A DNA stretch of 64,000 nt. Source: Guyanagaster necrorhizus (lineage: Eukaryota; Basidiomycota; Agaricomycetes; Agaricales; Physalacriaceae). The DNA lies in NCBI RefSeq assembly GCF_019112545.1, contig NW_025064905.1, positions 124,784-188,783 of the forward strand. Reading direction: 5' to 3'. The translations under genes were made by a program, and so were the position numbers. Positions 23,791 to 36,234 of this stretch are shown here, piece by piece (the stretch's first letter is position 1; each line of letters starts with the position of its first letter). The notes under the pieces were generated by a model. The model made no database searches. It saw only the letters and a program-made list of their open reading frames with translations, and was not told the origin of the DNA.

Positions 23791-24810
23791 ATGCTTTTGA
23801 AAGGATTACGGGCTGGATTTCTGATCAGCTTTAGGTCACGGCCTTTAACATTGCCTGCATTCAGAAGACAGCTGACGACGGAGACGCAGGCAGGGCCCTC
23901 GCGTCGTCCACGTTTTCTCTTTACTGGTATTGCCGCGGGGTTGGGATTGTACTTGGGCGGTGCAATTTACCCACCACAGGAGCTTGTCTTTCTCTACCCA
24001 CGACATGCACCCGTGCCTCCGTCTGATTTAACGTCACCCGATGTGATCGCCTATACGGAATCGCTGGAAGAGAAGCTGCAGAATCTTCCGTTATTGCAGA
24101 AGGTGCGAAAGGCGGACGATGCGGACGAGTGGTACGAGACACGGCCGTATACGAACTTTCCCGAGGACAGGCGCGTTAACCATCTAACGTCGGGTGCGCT
24201 AAGGGGTCCGGGTAAGCTGGCACTTCCTCCAGTAGTCAGGGCAAAGAGGGACGAGAGTGAGGCGTGGATATTTGTCCACCTTGGCCGAAGCTTGTGTGGA
24301 CACGATGGGATCATTCATGGTGGATTGCTGGCTACGCTGCTAGACGAGAGTTTGGGCAGACTGGTATGTCGATTCTGGCTTCATGAGCTCGTTCGGTGAA
24401 TTGTCACTTTACCATCAGGCTATCGTCAACCTTCCCGAGAAAGTCGGTGTCACTGCAACGCTCTCACTTACATACAAGGCACCTACGATTGCTGATCAGG
24501 TCTGTCAGTTCTGTAGACGAACTCTCGTAATCTCACGTCATAATATAGTTTGTTGTCATCAAGACATCTCTTCAAGAGCTCCAGGGCCGAAAGATTACTG
24601 TCACTGGACGGATAGAGGACTTGGAGGGTAAAGTTCTAGTCGAGGCGTCGTACGTCAGTCAATATCATTCGATGCTGCCGTGATTAACGCATTTGCAGCG
24701 CACTCTTTGTCCAACCAAAGTACTCTGGCATGCTGAACAAGAGACCACTCCACGAAGCACTGGGTATGCCGACGCCCATTCCGCCTCTCTCGGATGCCGA
24801 GAATTTGTAG
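23791..24810 (+). CDS. HotDog-fold thioesterase-like protein, probably mitochondrial (FMP10-type)
   Basis: Four exons (23791-24363, 24419-24499, 24549-24649, 24699-24810) encode 288 residues. The Arg-rich N-terminus (LRAGFLISFRSRPL, FRRQLTTE) resembles a mitochondrial presequence. It is followed by a short hydrophobic stretch (FTGIAAGLGLYLGGAIY) that may anchor it to the inner membrane. The C-terminal half is a PaaI-like HotDog domain: HDGIIHGGLLATLLDES, the typical active-site helix, then VTATLSLTYKAP, IKTSLQELQGRKITVTGRI and a final LFVQPK strand. Family members hydrolyse acyl-CoA thioesters. The layout matches fungal FMP10-like proteins, whose substrate I do not know. Confidence 0.88.
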
Positions 24811-26210
24811 GTATGGGTATAGTCTTTGGCGTAAGTCATTAGCTGCTGTGCATAGATGCCGTTGGGCTCGAGTATATTCTGATTATTAGACGCGGAACGT
24901 TCCGTCGATACCGGTATATGTTTCAAGAGCCCACAAAAGTAGACATTTTAGATGATGGGACTATTCACATCAGTTTTTATATCCTTATAGATCACAGATT
25001 CCTCTATTGCCGATGATCCCATCAACTGGGACCTCACTAATTACTTCGGGCAGACCAGTGTTCGACCGAGAAGGGATGTTATCCCTTGAATTCATCTACT
25101 TACAAGGCAAGCCTTAATTTTAAAGAGCGCGTTACAGTAGACCAACGTCTTCAGCGTAAGCAATTTTTTATTCTTGACTGAGTTAGATGTTGTCAATCGT
25201 CCTTCTTGACTAATATGCGCGATATACTCATAGCTCTCATGATTTAGCCCAAAGATCTTTCGGAGTGGCGTGCCGGTAGTTGCTCTTTGGGGATATGCAA
25301 TTCGTTCGCTTATCTTCTACTTACGGTTTGGTGCATTGCAAAAAAATGTCTCACACGCGCGCTCGCGTGTTGCATCATGATATGTACATTTCCCGGTGTT
25401 CCTGGACTCAGGGTGTAACCCCAATCTACTGGTCTTAGTTGACGCTTGGTTTTCTGCGATAACGTCTATTTCCTGCAATGGCCTTTTACGTGCTGCAATG
25501 AAACTGGATAACCTCGTGTACGGGAACCAATAGTCATGATACATGCTACTTGTATGCATGGTGATGAGGTTCCTGATCCTGTTGGATGGGGTTAGTACAC
25601 CATATTAAGGAGTTTTATTCCTATTCTACTTTTCGGTGTTTGTGCTGAAACAGCAGGTTCAGTGGACCCGAGGAATGCCAGTTCCTTTGCTTCTACAACC
25701 CGAAGTGCAAGCTGTAACTAAAGAGGAATTTATGTTACCAACGGTGCTGAAAGCAAAGTTCTGCCTACCAATACGACAAACACGGTCTGTGCGTTAGATA
25801 GGCCGTCGCAAATCTGATGGTCATCAAACCATCAAAAAGTGGTCCCTGATCCGGTTACGATGATGAATTCAAACACTATGTTCGCAACAGTTTGGAATGG
25901 GTCACCCACTCGATGCTTGATTCTCACCATCACCAGAAAATAGCATCAGCTCCGGTTACTGGGCGTGTGGAAAGCTTCTTTTAACTCCACATTCTTACTT
26001 CGGACTGACCTTTGACACCTGTCCATGATCCATCTCGCGCCTCCCTCACAAATCTTGCCAATACAGCCAAAGGTTCAGTCTACCTACTTTCGTAGGCTCG
26101 TCCGACCCTTACTGACCCTCAGTTCTGTCTAGGACATCCGACGCCATTCTACCTCGTTTCGCGCAACCATTTTAACGGCTAGACCACTTTCACTCATCAT
26201 CGTAGAGCCT
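24811..26210. other. Gene-free spacer, 1.4 kb
   Basis: No ORF above about 80 codons, no coding-like stretch and no repeat with ends could be seen. The last 200 bp (26000-26200) are pyrimidine-rich and probably contain the promoter of the next gene. Confidence 0.45.
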
Positions 26211-27923
26211 ATGACGCGCTGCCCATTCAGGAAAAGAAGCATATCGAACTCCCAAGCCAACACCTCTGAAACTTCTGTTCACTCTGGCTCCAAGCATTCT
26301 CACTCCCAAGCAAGTTCGTCCATTTCGATACCTGGAATACCAGACGAATTCCAAGGACCACTTGTGGTGCCTCCAAATGGTATACAATCATATTGGGTTC
26401 TCTGTTTCAGGCAATTTGACTGATGGCTCCTTAGGAAGACACCACACTTCCACCGCGATTCTAGGTGATTTGAGGGGACAAGCTAGGAGTGCGCTCTCCA
26501 TTACCGTTTCATGTATTTCATTTGATGGTACTCTTTAGATGATCGCAGGCCGCGAACGCAATCGTCTTCCTCTGACCTTCAGAGCATCAACGCTACAAGT
26601 TCCCATATCGGGAACACTGATATCGTGGCAGACAAAGTAAAACTTGGATCCACGCCACGGAAACAGAAGGGCAAACTGTCACTGTCAATACCACACATAA
26701 TTCGCAATTCCCAGGCACGGGAGCGCAAGCCTAGTTTTCCTAGCAGTACGGACCTATCGGAAGGCGTGCCCAAACATGGCTTTCGGATAATAGGACGCGG
26801 AGGGTTGGGATCCTCCCATGTGGTCCTACCCCCTCGGCCGAAAACCCGGAAGAGCGAGCCTTGTCTAGCTCAGGCTCGTGGAGCTCAGTTCTCTCCGATC
26901 GCGAGGCCATCACGTTTCCCTCCTCTACCCGTCAATACGGCGCCTTCCGCGCCGCCGCCGCAAGCCAAGATTCGTTATTCTGGGCGAGGTGCAGGGTCCA
27001 AGCCTCGTTCTGTTTTTTCCAAACTCCACATAGAGCATAATTTTGGATTCGGCTTCAAGATTTCGGCCCCTTGGAAAGGGAAGACAATGCTTGAGGAAGA
27101 GGAAAAGGAGATAGACAGTAACGCATTCATCGGGGATTCGGAATCAGATGTTAGTTCGATACACTTCGCAGCGCCTGTTGTGTCGTTGCCGAAGCCCGTT
27201 TCGCTACCTCGACCTCCAGGTGATGACATGTTCACAGAAGCTGTGGATGAAGAACGGCGGTCGCTTCCAGAGGTAGAGGACGTTGAAAAACTAGATGCCC
27301 CCCCACCGTCACCGATTCCATCATCCGGTCTGGAGATGCAACAACGGAAAATAGCCAAACATTTTGGCAATGATATACGGTACCCAAAAGCAGGAATTAT
27401 TTTTGTGCCGAAGAATTGCGAGAGTGTAATGTCTGGACGGATCGTCATGCCTTCGCTCCCTCCCATTTTACCGGCATCCGACAACTCTTCTTCGATGACG
27501 CATAAGAGATCACCAACCAGGACACGTAGCTTACCCGATGTAATGCTTAATCCTGAATCTACAGGTACCCTGGGAACCTTAGAGGACCCATGCCCATGTG
27601 AAGATGGTCGGTTCGGAGGGGAAACAACGCCTGTATCCTCCATGATATTTTCTGAACCTCCTTCCCCAACGCCTTCACTGTTGGACCCTATTCAGGAGGT
27701 GCCCTCACATGTTGAGCCTGATGAGGCGGATTTCACACTTTTGAGTCCCCGATCAGATTCACCGTTTATGGATTCGATTGCACCTGTTTCACTGCCGACT
27801 TTTGAGCGTGTCATGAGTGAAAGTGGCAACTTCGTGTCAATGATGGAGGAAAAGCAAGGGTGGATGGGACGGTGGAATCGGCGGACCATTGGGGAAGCTA
27901 TTAGCGCCCTAAGGGAGCTGTAG
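26211..27923 (+). CDS. Unrecognised Ser/Pro-rich disordered protein
   Basis: The model uses three exons, 26211-26379, 26435-26464 (only 30 nt) and 26539-27923, and gives 527 residues. The last exon is a single long frame and is certain; the two small upstream exons are supported only by phase-compatible junctions. The protein is rich in Pro, Ser and charged residues (ATLPRPPGDD-like and PPPSPIPSSG-like linkers). It has one conserved-looking patch (HNFGFGFKISAPWKGK) and ends in a Trp-containing helix (EKQGWMGRWNRRTIGEAISALREL without its last four residues). I do not recognise a domain. A disordered regulatory or scaffold protein is the likeliest reading. Confidence 0.65.
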
Positions 27924-30025
27924 GAAGGGTGTCGAACTCTGGATATCCAGTTGAGCATGCCATCGTTTGCACATCTCTTTTTCGAGTTATTTTACTACCA
28001 CTATTTTATTTTAGCAAGGGATATCCCTCTTACTAGCTCATCCATCATTCACAAGTGTACACTGCAAATATACTAGCTTCATTGACAGGATGACATGCGG
28101 CTTTTAGACGTTGCATGACCGGATATTGCGTCCTTCGCGATGCAGAATTCCCTGGCTGCTGCTTTCATTTCTACTGGGCGTGTCTGCCGTTATTGAAATT
28201 GTTGCAAAAATAAGGAACAAATGCTATCTCCTCACATGTCGACCATCTCCCGGTGACAAGCTAGTTTCAGCCTAGCTTTCTTAACGACAAACGAAACCAC
28301 CTATTAAGCTATACAGTGTGAAATCTACACCGGCAGGCGTTGCCAGTTAGCATGGGCCGGCGGCAGATGCTCTGAGTCGATCAATTGGTGACCGGTAACC
28401 CCTCTCATGGGTGAGATGCTCTGTCATTGATTGTCTTACTCTCATTCCACTCTATAGCTCTTCGGGTATCTCCTCAGCTTTGAGACTTGGAAAAAGAAAT
28501 TCTTGAAATGACGTGTGACGTCATTTCTTCTGCACCAACCGAATTCCTTGGATGAATCATTCTCTACGCTAGTTCGCTTATGGATTTTTTTGTTTCAAAG
28601 TGGACCTTGAGAAATGCCGTTAATGAGCTAAAGGAAGGCTAGTCCTATTCCGTTTTTTGTTTGATCCGTTTTCTACGTAGCATTGGCTCACGATAAGATC
28701 AACAGGAACTTGTATAACCATCGCGAGTACTTTTTTGCACTTGCAGCTCGATATATTGTCTGCCAATGTACAAGACAACTCGATCATAAGGAGAGAAGGT
28801 TACGACTGTCTTGCGGCTGTCAGTCTGTGACTCAGGCTTAGCTGTCTAGTGGGCCCAGAGCCAAAGATATGAGTGCTCGCATGGTGCTGCTTTAAGTTAT
28901 CATCCACTGACGTGCGAGTATCTATTTCCGTCCTCCTGCAGCCTCCTCCATAGTCTTTCTGCGTAAGGAATAGGCCCTTGGACGTCGCAAATACTTTGTC
29001 GGTGCTTCGAAGTCACAGAGGTTTCTCCGTCCCTGCATAACAAACCATACTTCAAGACTCCTAGGGCATTGGCCTTCATGGTATTTAGTGCTCATCACCA
29101 TTTACCATGTCACGCCAGTGGACGGTGTAGCATCCTTCACATCTTATCGCGTACGTCACTTTGCTGTAGGACATCTCCGGGGCGCTCTTCGGCCAACTCT
29201 AATGAATCAACATGGACAAGTCACTTAAGGGAGTTCCTCATGTATGTGTGAACGACAGTTCATCGCCGCCAACTCAGGTGTGAATCTATATCCACTAACA
29301 AACCAGCTGGGCAATCAGCGCGGTCCTCAAATTTCTTTCTCTGTTAGTGATTGAATGGTTCTTCCTTTTTATGAACTAGCTCCTGATGCCCGAGAAGTCC
29401 AGGGTATTCTCAGACCCTTGTACGGGAGCGAAACGGTCTTCTGATTAATCAGTGAATTTATGTTCTAGGTCTTGTTCGTTGCTTGACAATGATGACCACA
29501 CGTAGCGAAGTGATACAGTGTCTTCAAAGCCGCAGAATATTACTACAAGTAGCATATTCACTTTTCTAGACAATTTGAAAGGACGAATTCATGCACTGAT
29601 TCAGGTACGCTTTCTGTATAGACTGTTAGCAAATCATGTGTTTATGGAGCGCATTCGAACTCGGAGGGCTGAGATTCAACGAATCTAAAAGTGTCCCGAT
29701 TCCGGTGGTTGCGATTGTCTTTCCAAGGAATACAAGGATATCTTGGTTAGATAGGAGCAGTCTCGACATCTGCGAACAGTGAGCGGAACGATCGGGATGC
29801 GAACTTGAACTTAATTAAGTCGATTATTTCTGGCTCCGAATTGATCTTTTTAGGTTTGGGTTGATTGCAGCCATCTGGCCAAGAGAAGCTCTTCCACTGG
29901 GTCAAGTGATGCCGATTCCCCCCTTGTGGGAGAGAGAAGCCTGTTAAACCAATGAAAAACTCGATGATGTAGTATCATCGTGGCAAATACTTTTCTCCCT
30001 TCCGGTACCTAGAGCCCTGGTCAAC
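27924..30025. other. Gene-free spacer upstream of the purine permease, 2.1 kb
   Basis: No ORF longer than about 60 codons and no transposon ends are visible. The composition is mixed with short T-rich runs. It should hold the promoter of the permease. Confidence 0.45.
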
Positions 30026-32709
30026 ATGGTCAACGTTTTCGACCGTCTAAATGTCCATGTATGTGCCATGAACATGTTATTTCTCCACTAACCACCGACT
30101 CTCCTGTACGACAATAGGTAGCTGATTCGTTTGTGGGAAGATACTTTCATCTGGAGGGCTCAGGTCATCCTAATGAAAGAATTGGATCTCGTTTCACGGT
30201 AGATCAAGAATTCATTTTTTTTCCCCTTACTGATTCGTCTCATTCTTAACAGACTGAAATCCGAGCTGGTCTTACAACATGGGTGAGGAAGGCTGTACTT
30301 TGTACTTCCGCGCCCGAATTGTTCGTTTAAACGTGCTTCTAGGCTGCGATGGCTTACATTGTACGTAACGTGGCTTCTTGCGATTCGAAGAAGAGTTAGA
30401 CAGACCCTTTGTCGTCTAGATATCGGTAAATGCAGCCATTCTATCGGATTCCGGAGGTACTTGCGTCTGTACGTCCGAGACTGATCCTATCTGCAACACT
30501 GACGATGGCTATCTCTCTTGTGTCAATGACGTCCGCAACGACCTGATAACCACAACCGCGGCAATTTCTGCACTCGCCTCTGTACTCGAGGGCCTTCTTG
30601 CAAACTTACCAATCGGGATGGCCCCAGGTTTGGGACTAAATGCCTACGTTAGTTCGAACCACAAATTTATCGATCCAATCTTGGCTTAGTTCCCGCTCTA
30701 GTTTACATATTCAATCGTTGGCTTTCATGGTTCTGGCGTCATCACCTACCGCGAAGCTCTGGCAGCTGTATTTCTCGAAGGGTATGCCCTTCGCCCCACC
30801 CCTTCTTATTACCCTATTGAACCCTTCTCTTAGATGGATTTTCCTAGCACTGTCTTTACTCGGAATTCGACAATGGCTCGTCAGAATCATGCCACAATCT
30901 CTAGTTTTGGGCATCGGCTCTGGGATTGGTCTCTTTATCGCGTACTTTATGTCATTTCTTCAATTCAACCCCATCTTACTAGTCCGTGATTATGTATACA
31001 GGCTAATCGGACTATGTGAGTGGCTCGCGCTTCTATTGCCGAACTGTCCTGTCATTCATCATCGTGCCTACGTATAGCGGCTAATGGGCTTGGAGTTATC
31101 GGAGGTGACACCACGAACTTGGTCGGACTCGGGGGATGTAAACCAGAAGACTGGATCACCGACTTGCCCAATTACTGCGCTCATGGAGTGCTGCAGAATC
31201 CGACGATGTGGCTTGGTATCTTCGTTGGGGGGTACGATGCCGTCACTCCTCTTCCTGCTGGAGATATTAACGATACGCTGTCAGATTTCTAACCGTTCTT
31301 CTCATGTTGTATCGCGTTCGCGGCGCCATCTTGATTGGGGTGTTCATGACGTCCATTCTCTCATGGCCCAGACCTACCGCCGTTACTTATTTCCCGCACA
31401 CTGATGCTGGTGATGTTCTTTTCGACTATTTCAAGAAGGTGGTGACATTCCATCCTCTTATTAGAGTCGGTAATGTCATAGACGTGAGTACATTGCACAC
31501 TCTGATTGAGACTCTTGTTGATTTCAAGCTGCCGTCATATTTAGTACAACTATGGGTGCGTGATGATTTTTTCCGTGGCGACTATATGCGAACAATCCCA
31601 TCAGAAACGGTAAAGTGTGGTATGCACTGATCACCTTCCTTTACGTAGATATCTTAGGTATGTGTATAAAAACTAATCAATACGCTTGGAAGACTGAATC
31701 GCCTCCCTTCAGACACGACTGGGTGAGGATCCGTCCGATCGATCCCGTTCATTATCGTGATTTGACTTGGTCGACAGCACACTCTACGCAATGGCCAAGT
31801 TCGCTGGTTTACGGGATCCAGTTACTATGGACTTCGAGAATTCTACCTGGGCCTATTGCGTAGACGCGTTTTCCATCAGTATGGGCTCATTAATGGGAAC
31901 TAGTCCCGTGACCGCGTTCATTGAGAGCGCGACGGGAATAAGTGGTATGGTTTCGTTTTTCTTATGTAAATTGGGCCCCTTCCATTGAATCACATATAGA
32001 GGGCGGTAAGACTGGAATCACCGCGATAGTCACCGGATTAGCCTTCTTTGTTTCCGTCTTTTTTGCGCCGATCTTTGCATCAATACCGTCGTGGGCTACC
32101 GGAGGCGCACTTGTCATTGTTGGCTCCCTCATGATTCGGAAGTGCGTTATTCTTTGAGCATATAAACTAACGTCGGATTTACGTCTTGGCAATAGTGTTC
32201 GAGAAATCAATTGGGACTATATTGGCGACAGCGTCCCTGCTTTCTTAACCATAATTATCATTCCTTTGTCTTATAAGTTGGTACCATCTCTATTCACGTT
32301 CTCAACCGTGCTAACTAAAGCCATAGCATTGCCTACGGTGTCATTACTGGAATTATATCATATCTGATTCTCAATGGCCTTCCTTGGCTCATTCGAAAAC
32401 TCACAGATGACCGTATCGTTCCCCCCAACTTGGAGCATTCGGAGGAGTGGGTCATACCCCCTGGTAGCATGATACCCTCTTGGATGTGAGTTTCCAATGA
32501 CATTGCCTCCGTTTATTATTTATCCTGTAATCAGGTTCCGAGTGGGCGAAAAACTGAACATTACGGAAAAGCGATCTGAACCTCGTTCCTTGGCTTCTAG
32601 CATGGAATTGGCCTCTCGAGAGAATGTCAATCAAAGCAGCAAGAGCCTGGAGGGCGTGCATTTGGATGTCAAGGGAAAACCATCCGCTATTCAGTACATG
32701 CAGCGTTAA
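30026..32709 (+). CDS. AzgA-type purine (hypoxanthine/adenine/guanine) permease, 18 exons
   Basis: Eighteen exons close to 580 residues: 30026-30058, 30118-30198, 30253-30282, 30343-30360, 30420-30647, 30702-30781, 30834-30941, 31002-31015, 31078-31231, 31285-31483, 31545-31555, 31605-31657, 31713-31722, 31778-31944, 32000-32141, 32196-32276, 32327-32485, 32535-32709. Landmarks of the AzgA/NCS2-like family are all kept: [94 protein letters not shown] and [13 protein letters not shown]. The last four are predicted membrane or substrate-site segments. Such proteins are proton-coupled purine importers of the plasma membrane. Exons of 18, 14, 11 and 10 nt are needed to keep these motifs whole. 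No defect is seen. Confidence 0.93.
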
Positions 32710-33597
32710 ACTATAACCAAAAATTTATTGGTATTTTGGACGTGTTCAAGTTATGTAATTTTATACTATACTGCGCACAAGCGATTTCGGTCACTTTACA
32801 GAATATGGCAATGACGATCCTCCGCGGTTCTTGCCAAAAAAAAATGAGGCTGGAAAATTGGCGTTCTTGGAACGCACTGGTAAAAACTGCTCTCCGAACC
32901 GAAGTATGTAGATAAATGTATCTTGATAGAAAGAATGTGGGACGTGGTACCGTGACCGAGACACTACCAAACTCGGTAGACATGACTACAAGTACGCAAG
33001 CAGAGCAATGTAACAAAATTCAAAGCACAACAAAATTTGGATGGGATAGACGATTATCGTTATGTGACCGTCCGAGTCTGTTTGAGGTCAGCGCAACTTT
33101 GGTCACTGGTGCTAGCCTCACGACTATCCTTGCAGAGGACAGTAAGAATGAAGAGTCTTCGAATTACTGGTCTCCAGCCTAGCGGATCAATAGCGCCGTG
33201 GATTTAAAATGTCACCGGTCACCGGCCAAGTATGAAGTAAATTTTTCATGGAAAAAAGGATGGAGGGGTGAACGTTGCAAGGCTGTTTCGTTCACAGATT
33301 GAAAAGTCGGAGTATTGTGCAAGTAGCGTGTCCTTCATCAATGGGTCCGTAATTGTGAAATTTGATACCGTCTACGGTACTGAAGCATAGGATCCACGGA
33401 TACTCTAAGGTAACGTGAGGATGCCGGTGACATCCATTCGGTCACGTATAGTCCGAAAGGTACTTTGATGGTAGAAGCAGAGGCTTGATTGGAATGATAT
33501 ATACATAACACCTGCAACCGAAACATGCAAATGAATGGCACAGAGAAACAGCTTATAGGCAGAAGCACAACAGAAAGGCCGTACACAGACCACATAA
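32710..33597. other. Intergenic spacer between convergent genes
   Basis: About 890 bp between the 3' ends of the permease and the DUF6593 gene. Only short ORFs without recognisable content are present. It presumably carries both terminators. Confidence 0.45.
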
Positions 33598-34196
33598 CTA
33601 CATGTTGTTATGTCTCCTCCGTCTCTCGCGTTTCTGGCCCATATAAATGAAGGTCGCCACAATCTCATCCGCTATCGCAAGACCCTCCGGAGTGATAGTT
33701 AACTTTGGTGGTCTCGGTTTGGAAAATATCCCAATTGATCCATTATCAAAGTTCGCAATGAGTGCATGGGATCCGTCGTTTTTGACGAGCTGATTCAGTG
33801 AGAAACCCGGCATTGGATCTAATACAAGCAAGACATACATATAGTTCCCCCATGTCCAGTTTCCATTTGTACGGCTGGTTGTCTGCGCCGACCCAACTTT
33901 CGGATCTGAAGCCTCAGTGAAATTCAAAGATAACGAAGCAGGCCAACTTGCACGTACGTTGAGAATATCCCTGTCCGTTGAGGACATACATCGCGACCCC
34001 AGACTTGTACGACGCTCGCGTCCCATCCATTGATTTGTATGACGGCCATGTCGCTCGAGGTAGAGCCAATGATTTTCTTGATTGTTGTCGTGGCTCCGAA
34101 CCATTTGAAGGGCGTATCGATGTGGTAGGCAGGTGTACCATCTGGTAGCACAAGTACGGTGTTGGAAAGACTATTTTCCAGCAAAGAGAAATCCAT
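33598..34196 (-). CDS. DUF6593 (tubby/scramblase-like) domain protein, small
   Basis: Exon 34196-33990, a 77-nt intron and exon 33912-33598 give 173 residues. The beginning LPDGTPAYHIDTPFKWFGATTTIKK and the end KLTITPEGLAIADEIVATFIYM (each shortened here to its key parts: DGTPAYHIDTPFKW, GLAIADEIVATFIY) follow the pattern I know from the basidiomycete DUF6593 family, a beta-barrel related to tubby-like folds. The exact 3' splice site is uncertain because three AG sites are possible; the one chosen keeps the frame. Function is unknown. The middle of the domain is shorter than usual. Confidence 0.72.
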
Positions 34197-34462
34197 TGGT
34201 GGTACTTAGCAGGGGAGAAGAGTAAGGCCGCCCTTAGCAACAGTTGATAAGTATCACTCGTCCTTGGGGCTGTGCAAGATCTGGAATTGTCCCTCTACTG
34301 CCTCGACCATATCTTCAGAGAAGAATATCTCGTTCCTCAGGAAAGGATTTTTGCATCAAGGCAGTCGGGGAATTGGATGTTGAGACAAACGAGGTAGTTA
34401 ATATTTTTATTTCTATTTGCGCCTAAGATGAATAAATAACAAATATTTTCTCCCTCCTGCTT

Positions 34463-36234
34463 ATGCTCAGCCGTCTCTGCGTGTCCCGACTTTGCACCTT
34501 TCCTGTAAAATCTGCAAAATATGCCGGTATAAGCACCTCACGGGTCATTATTGATGATGAAGACCGCACTGAGTATATACGGAGACGTAAAACGGAATGG
34601 AAGCGCAAGCAAGGGGTGCGTCTTCTAGAGTCCTTTTTCTGCAGTAGATTTACCCTTCATTAGGGCCAGACTTTCCTTGACCATCTTATCGTGACTGTAC
34701 GTGCAGGTGAGCCGCCTTGCCCTTCATATTATGCAGCTAACGTTCCACAGGCAAAGGCGGTAATGGTTGCGCTGCTTTTCATCGCGAAAAATTCAAACCC
34801 TTTGGCCCACCTTCAGGCGGCAGCGGAGGCCGTGGAGGCGACATTTACATTATCCCGACATCATCTCTCACCACCTTGACCTCAGTTCCCAAGCGTGTAC
34901 ATGCTCAACCAGGCGGGAACGGTCAGGGAACTTGGCAAAATGGCCGGAACGGGGATCCCACCATCATACGCGTTCCGCTGGGCACTGTAGTCCGTGAACT
35001 GCCCAGGGACGACCCAAGGACCTCACCGGATGAATGGGAGACCGAAGAAGAGAGCCTGGAAGGTCTTGACTATGAAACAAAACGGGAAAAGATGAGAGAG
35101 AGGCGATGGGTGCATTATCCGCGGTTCTCAGAAGCGAATCAGGAGCGTGACTCCTTCAAGGAGGCTGAGGCGGCACTCTACAATGAGGAAAGGGAGCGAA
35201 GATTTGAGCGGCGCAAGAAACAGATGAACAATCCGATATTTCTGGATCTAGACACGGAAGAAATCATGGAAGACAACACCAACTTACCTTTGGGACAAAG
35301 ACGCGCGGAATCGTTCGGATATCTCATTGCTTCCGGTGGACAGGGCGGTTTAGGAAATCCTCACTTTCTTAGTGAGGTCAATAGGTCTCCCAAGTTCGCC
35401 TCGAGAGGTCACGAAGGCGAGAGGGTAACGCTGTCCCTGGAGCTCAAGATCCTTGCAGATGTAGGGCTCGTCGGAATGCCCAACGCTGGTAAAAGCACAC
35501 TTTTACGTGCTTTCACTGGTGGTAGAACAAGGACTGAAGTCGCTGGATATGAATTTACCACTCTCAATCCCATCGTTGGCGTCGTTCGCGTTGGTGAAGA
35601 CGGTAGCTTTGAGGGTGGACTCTCCACTGGCCTAGTCCATGATGAGACATTAACCGAGGAGCAGCTTGAACAAGAAAGGCACCGGCGAGGCGAATACGCC
35701 CATGCCCTAACACGAAACCAACACACTTCTCGCACTGGCCATCATTTCGACTTGCTCGAAACTTTCCGTTTTACCGTCGCCGATAACCCTGGGCTCATTT
35801 TGGGTGCTTCAGATAATGTAGGCTTAGGGCACACCTTCTTACGATCAATGGAACGTGCACTGGCACTCGTCTATGTCGTTGACCTGGCTGGTCCTGAACC
35901 CTGGACTGAGCTGCGTGTATTGCGTGATGAGCTGGATCAGTACCAGCCGGGTATGAGTGCTAAAGCGCGCATGGTCATCGCCAACAAGGCCGATCTCCTG
36001 GGAGGCGACGGAGATCCCGTGCTTGTGGAACAGGCGCGAGAGAAGCTCCGGCAGTTGGAAGAATACGTCAGGACGCAGATGATCATACCTGGGACAAGGC
36101 ATAGGCTTGATGTGGTTCCTACCTCGGCCAAGTTCAGTCAAAACTTGTCGAAAGTGGTTGGACTTATGAAGGACTATGTTACGGAGGCTCGGGAGGCGAA
36201 ACGCAGGATGGAGTTAACGTCTCGCCTGTTCTAG
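34463..36234 (+). CDS. Obg-family GTPase, probably mitochondrial ribosome assembly (MTG2-like)
   Basis: Three exons, 34463-34615, 34664-34706 and 34751-36234, encode 559 residues. The Obg glycine-rich domain (VRAGKGGNGCAAFHREKF, GPPSGGSGGRGGDIY, KRVHAQPGGNGQG, VPLGTVVREL) is followed by the G domain. That domain has P-loop GMPNAGKST (near residue 205), switch motif YEFTTLNP, DNPG, NKAD and TSAK. A charged insert of about 90 residues (EETEE-like, RERRWVHYPRF) sits between the two halves of the Obg domain, as in fungal members. The short basic N-terminus suits import into mitochondria, where Mtg2-type proteins help large-subunit assembly. All nucleotide-binding residues are present. Confidence 0.92.

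Noticed and set aside
30640..31077. 145-codon ORF across the permease
   Set aside because: It reads through introns in a frame different from the conserved exons.
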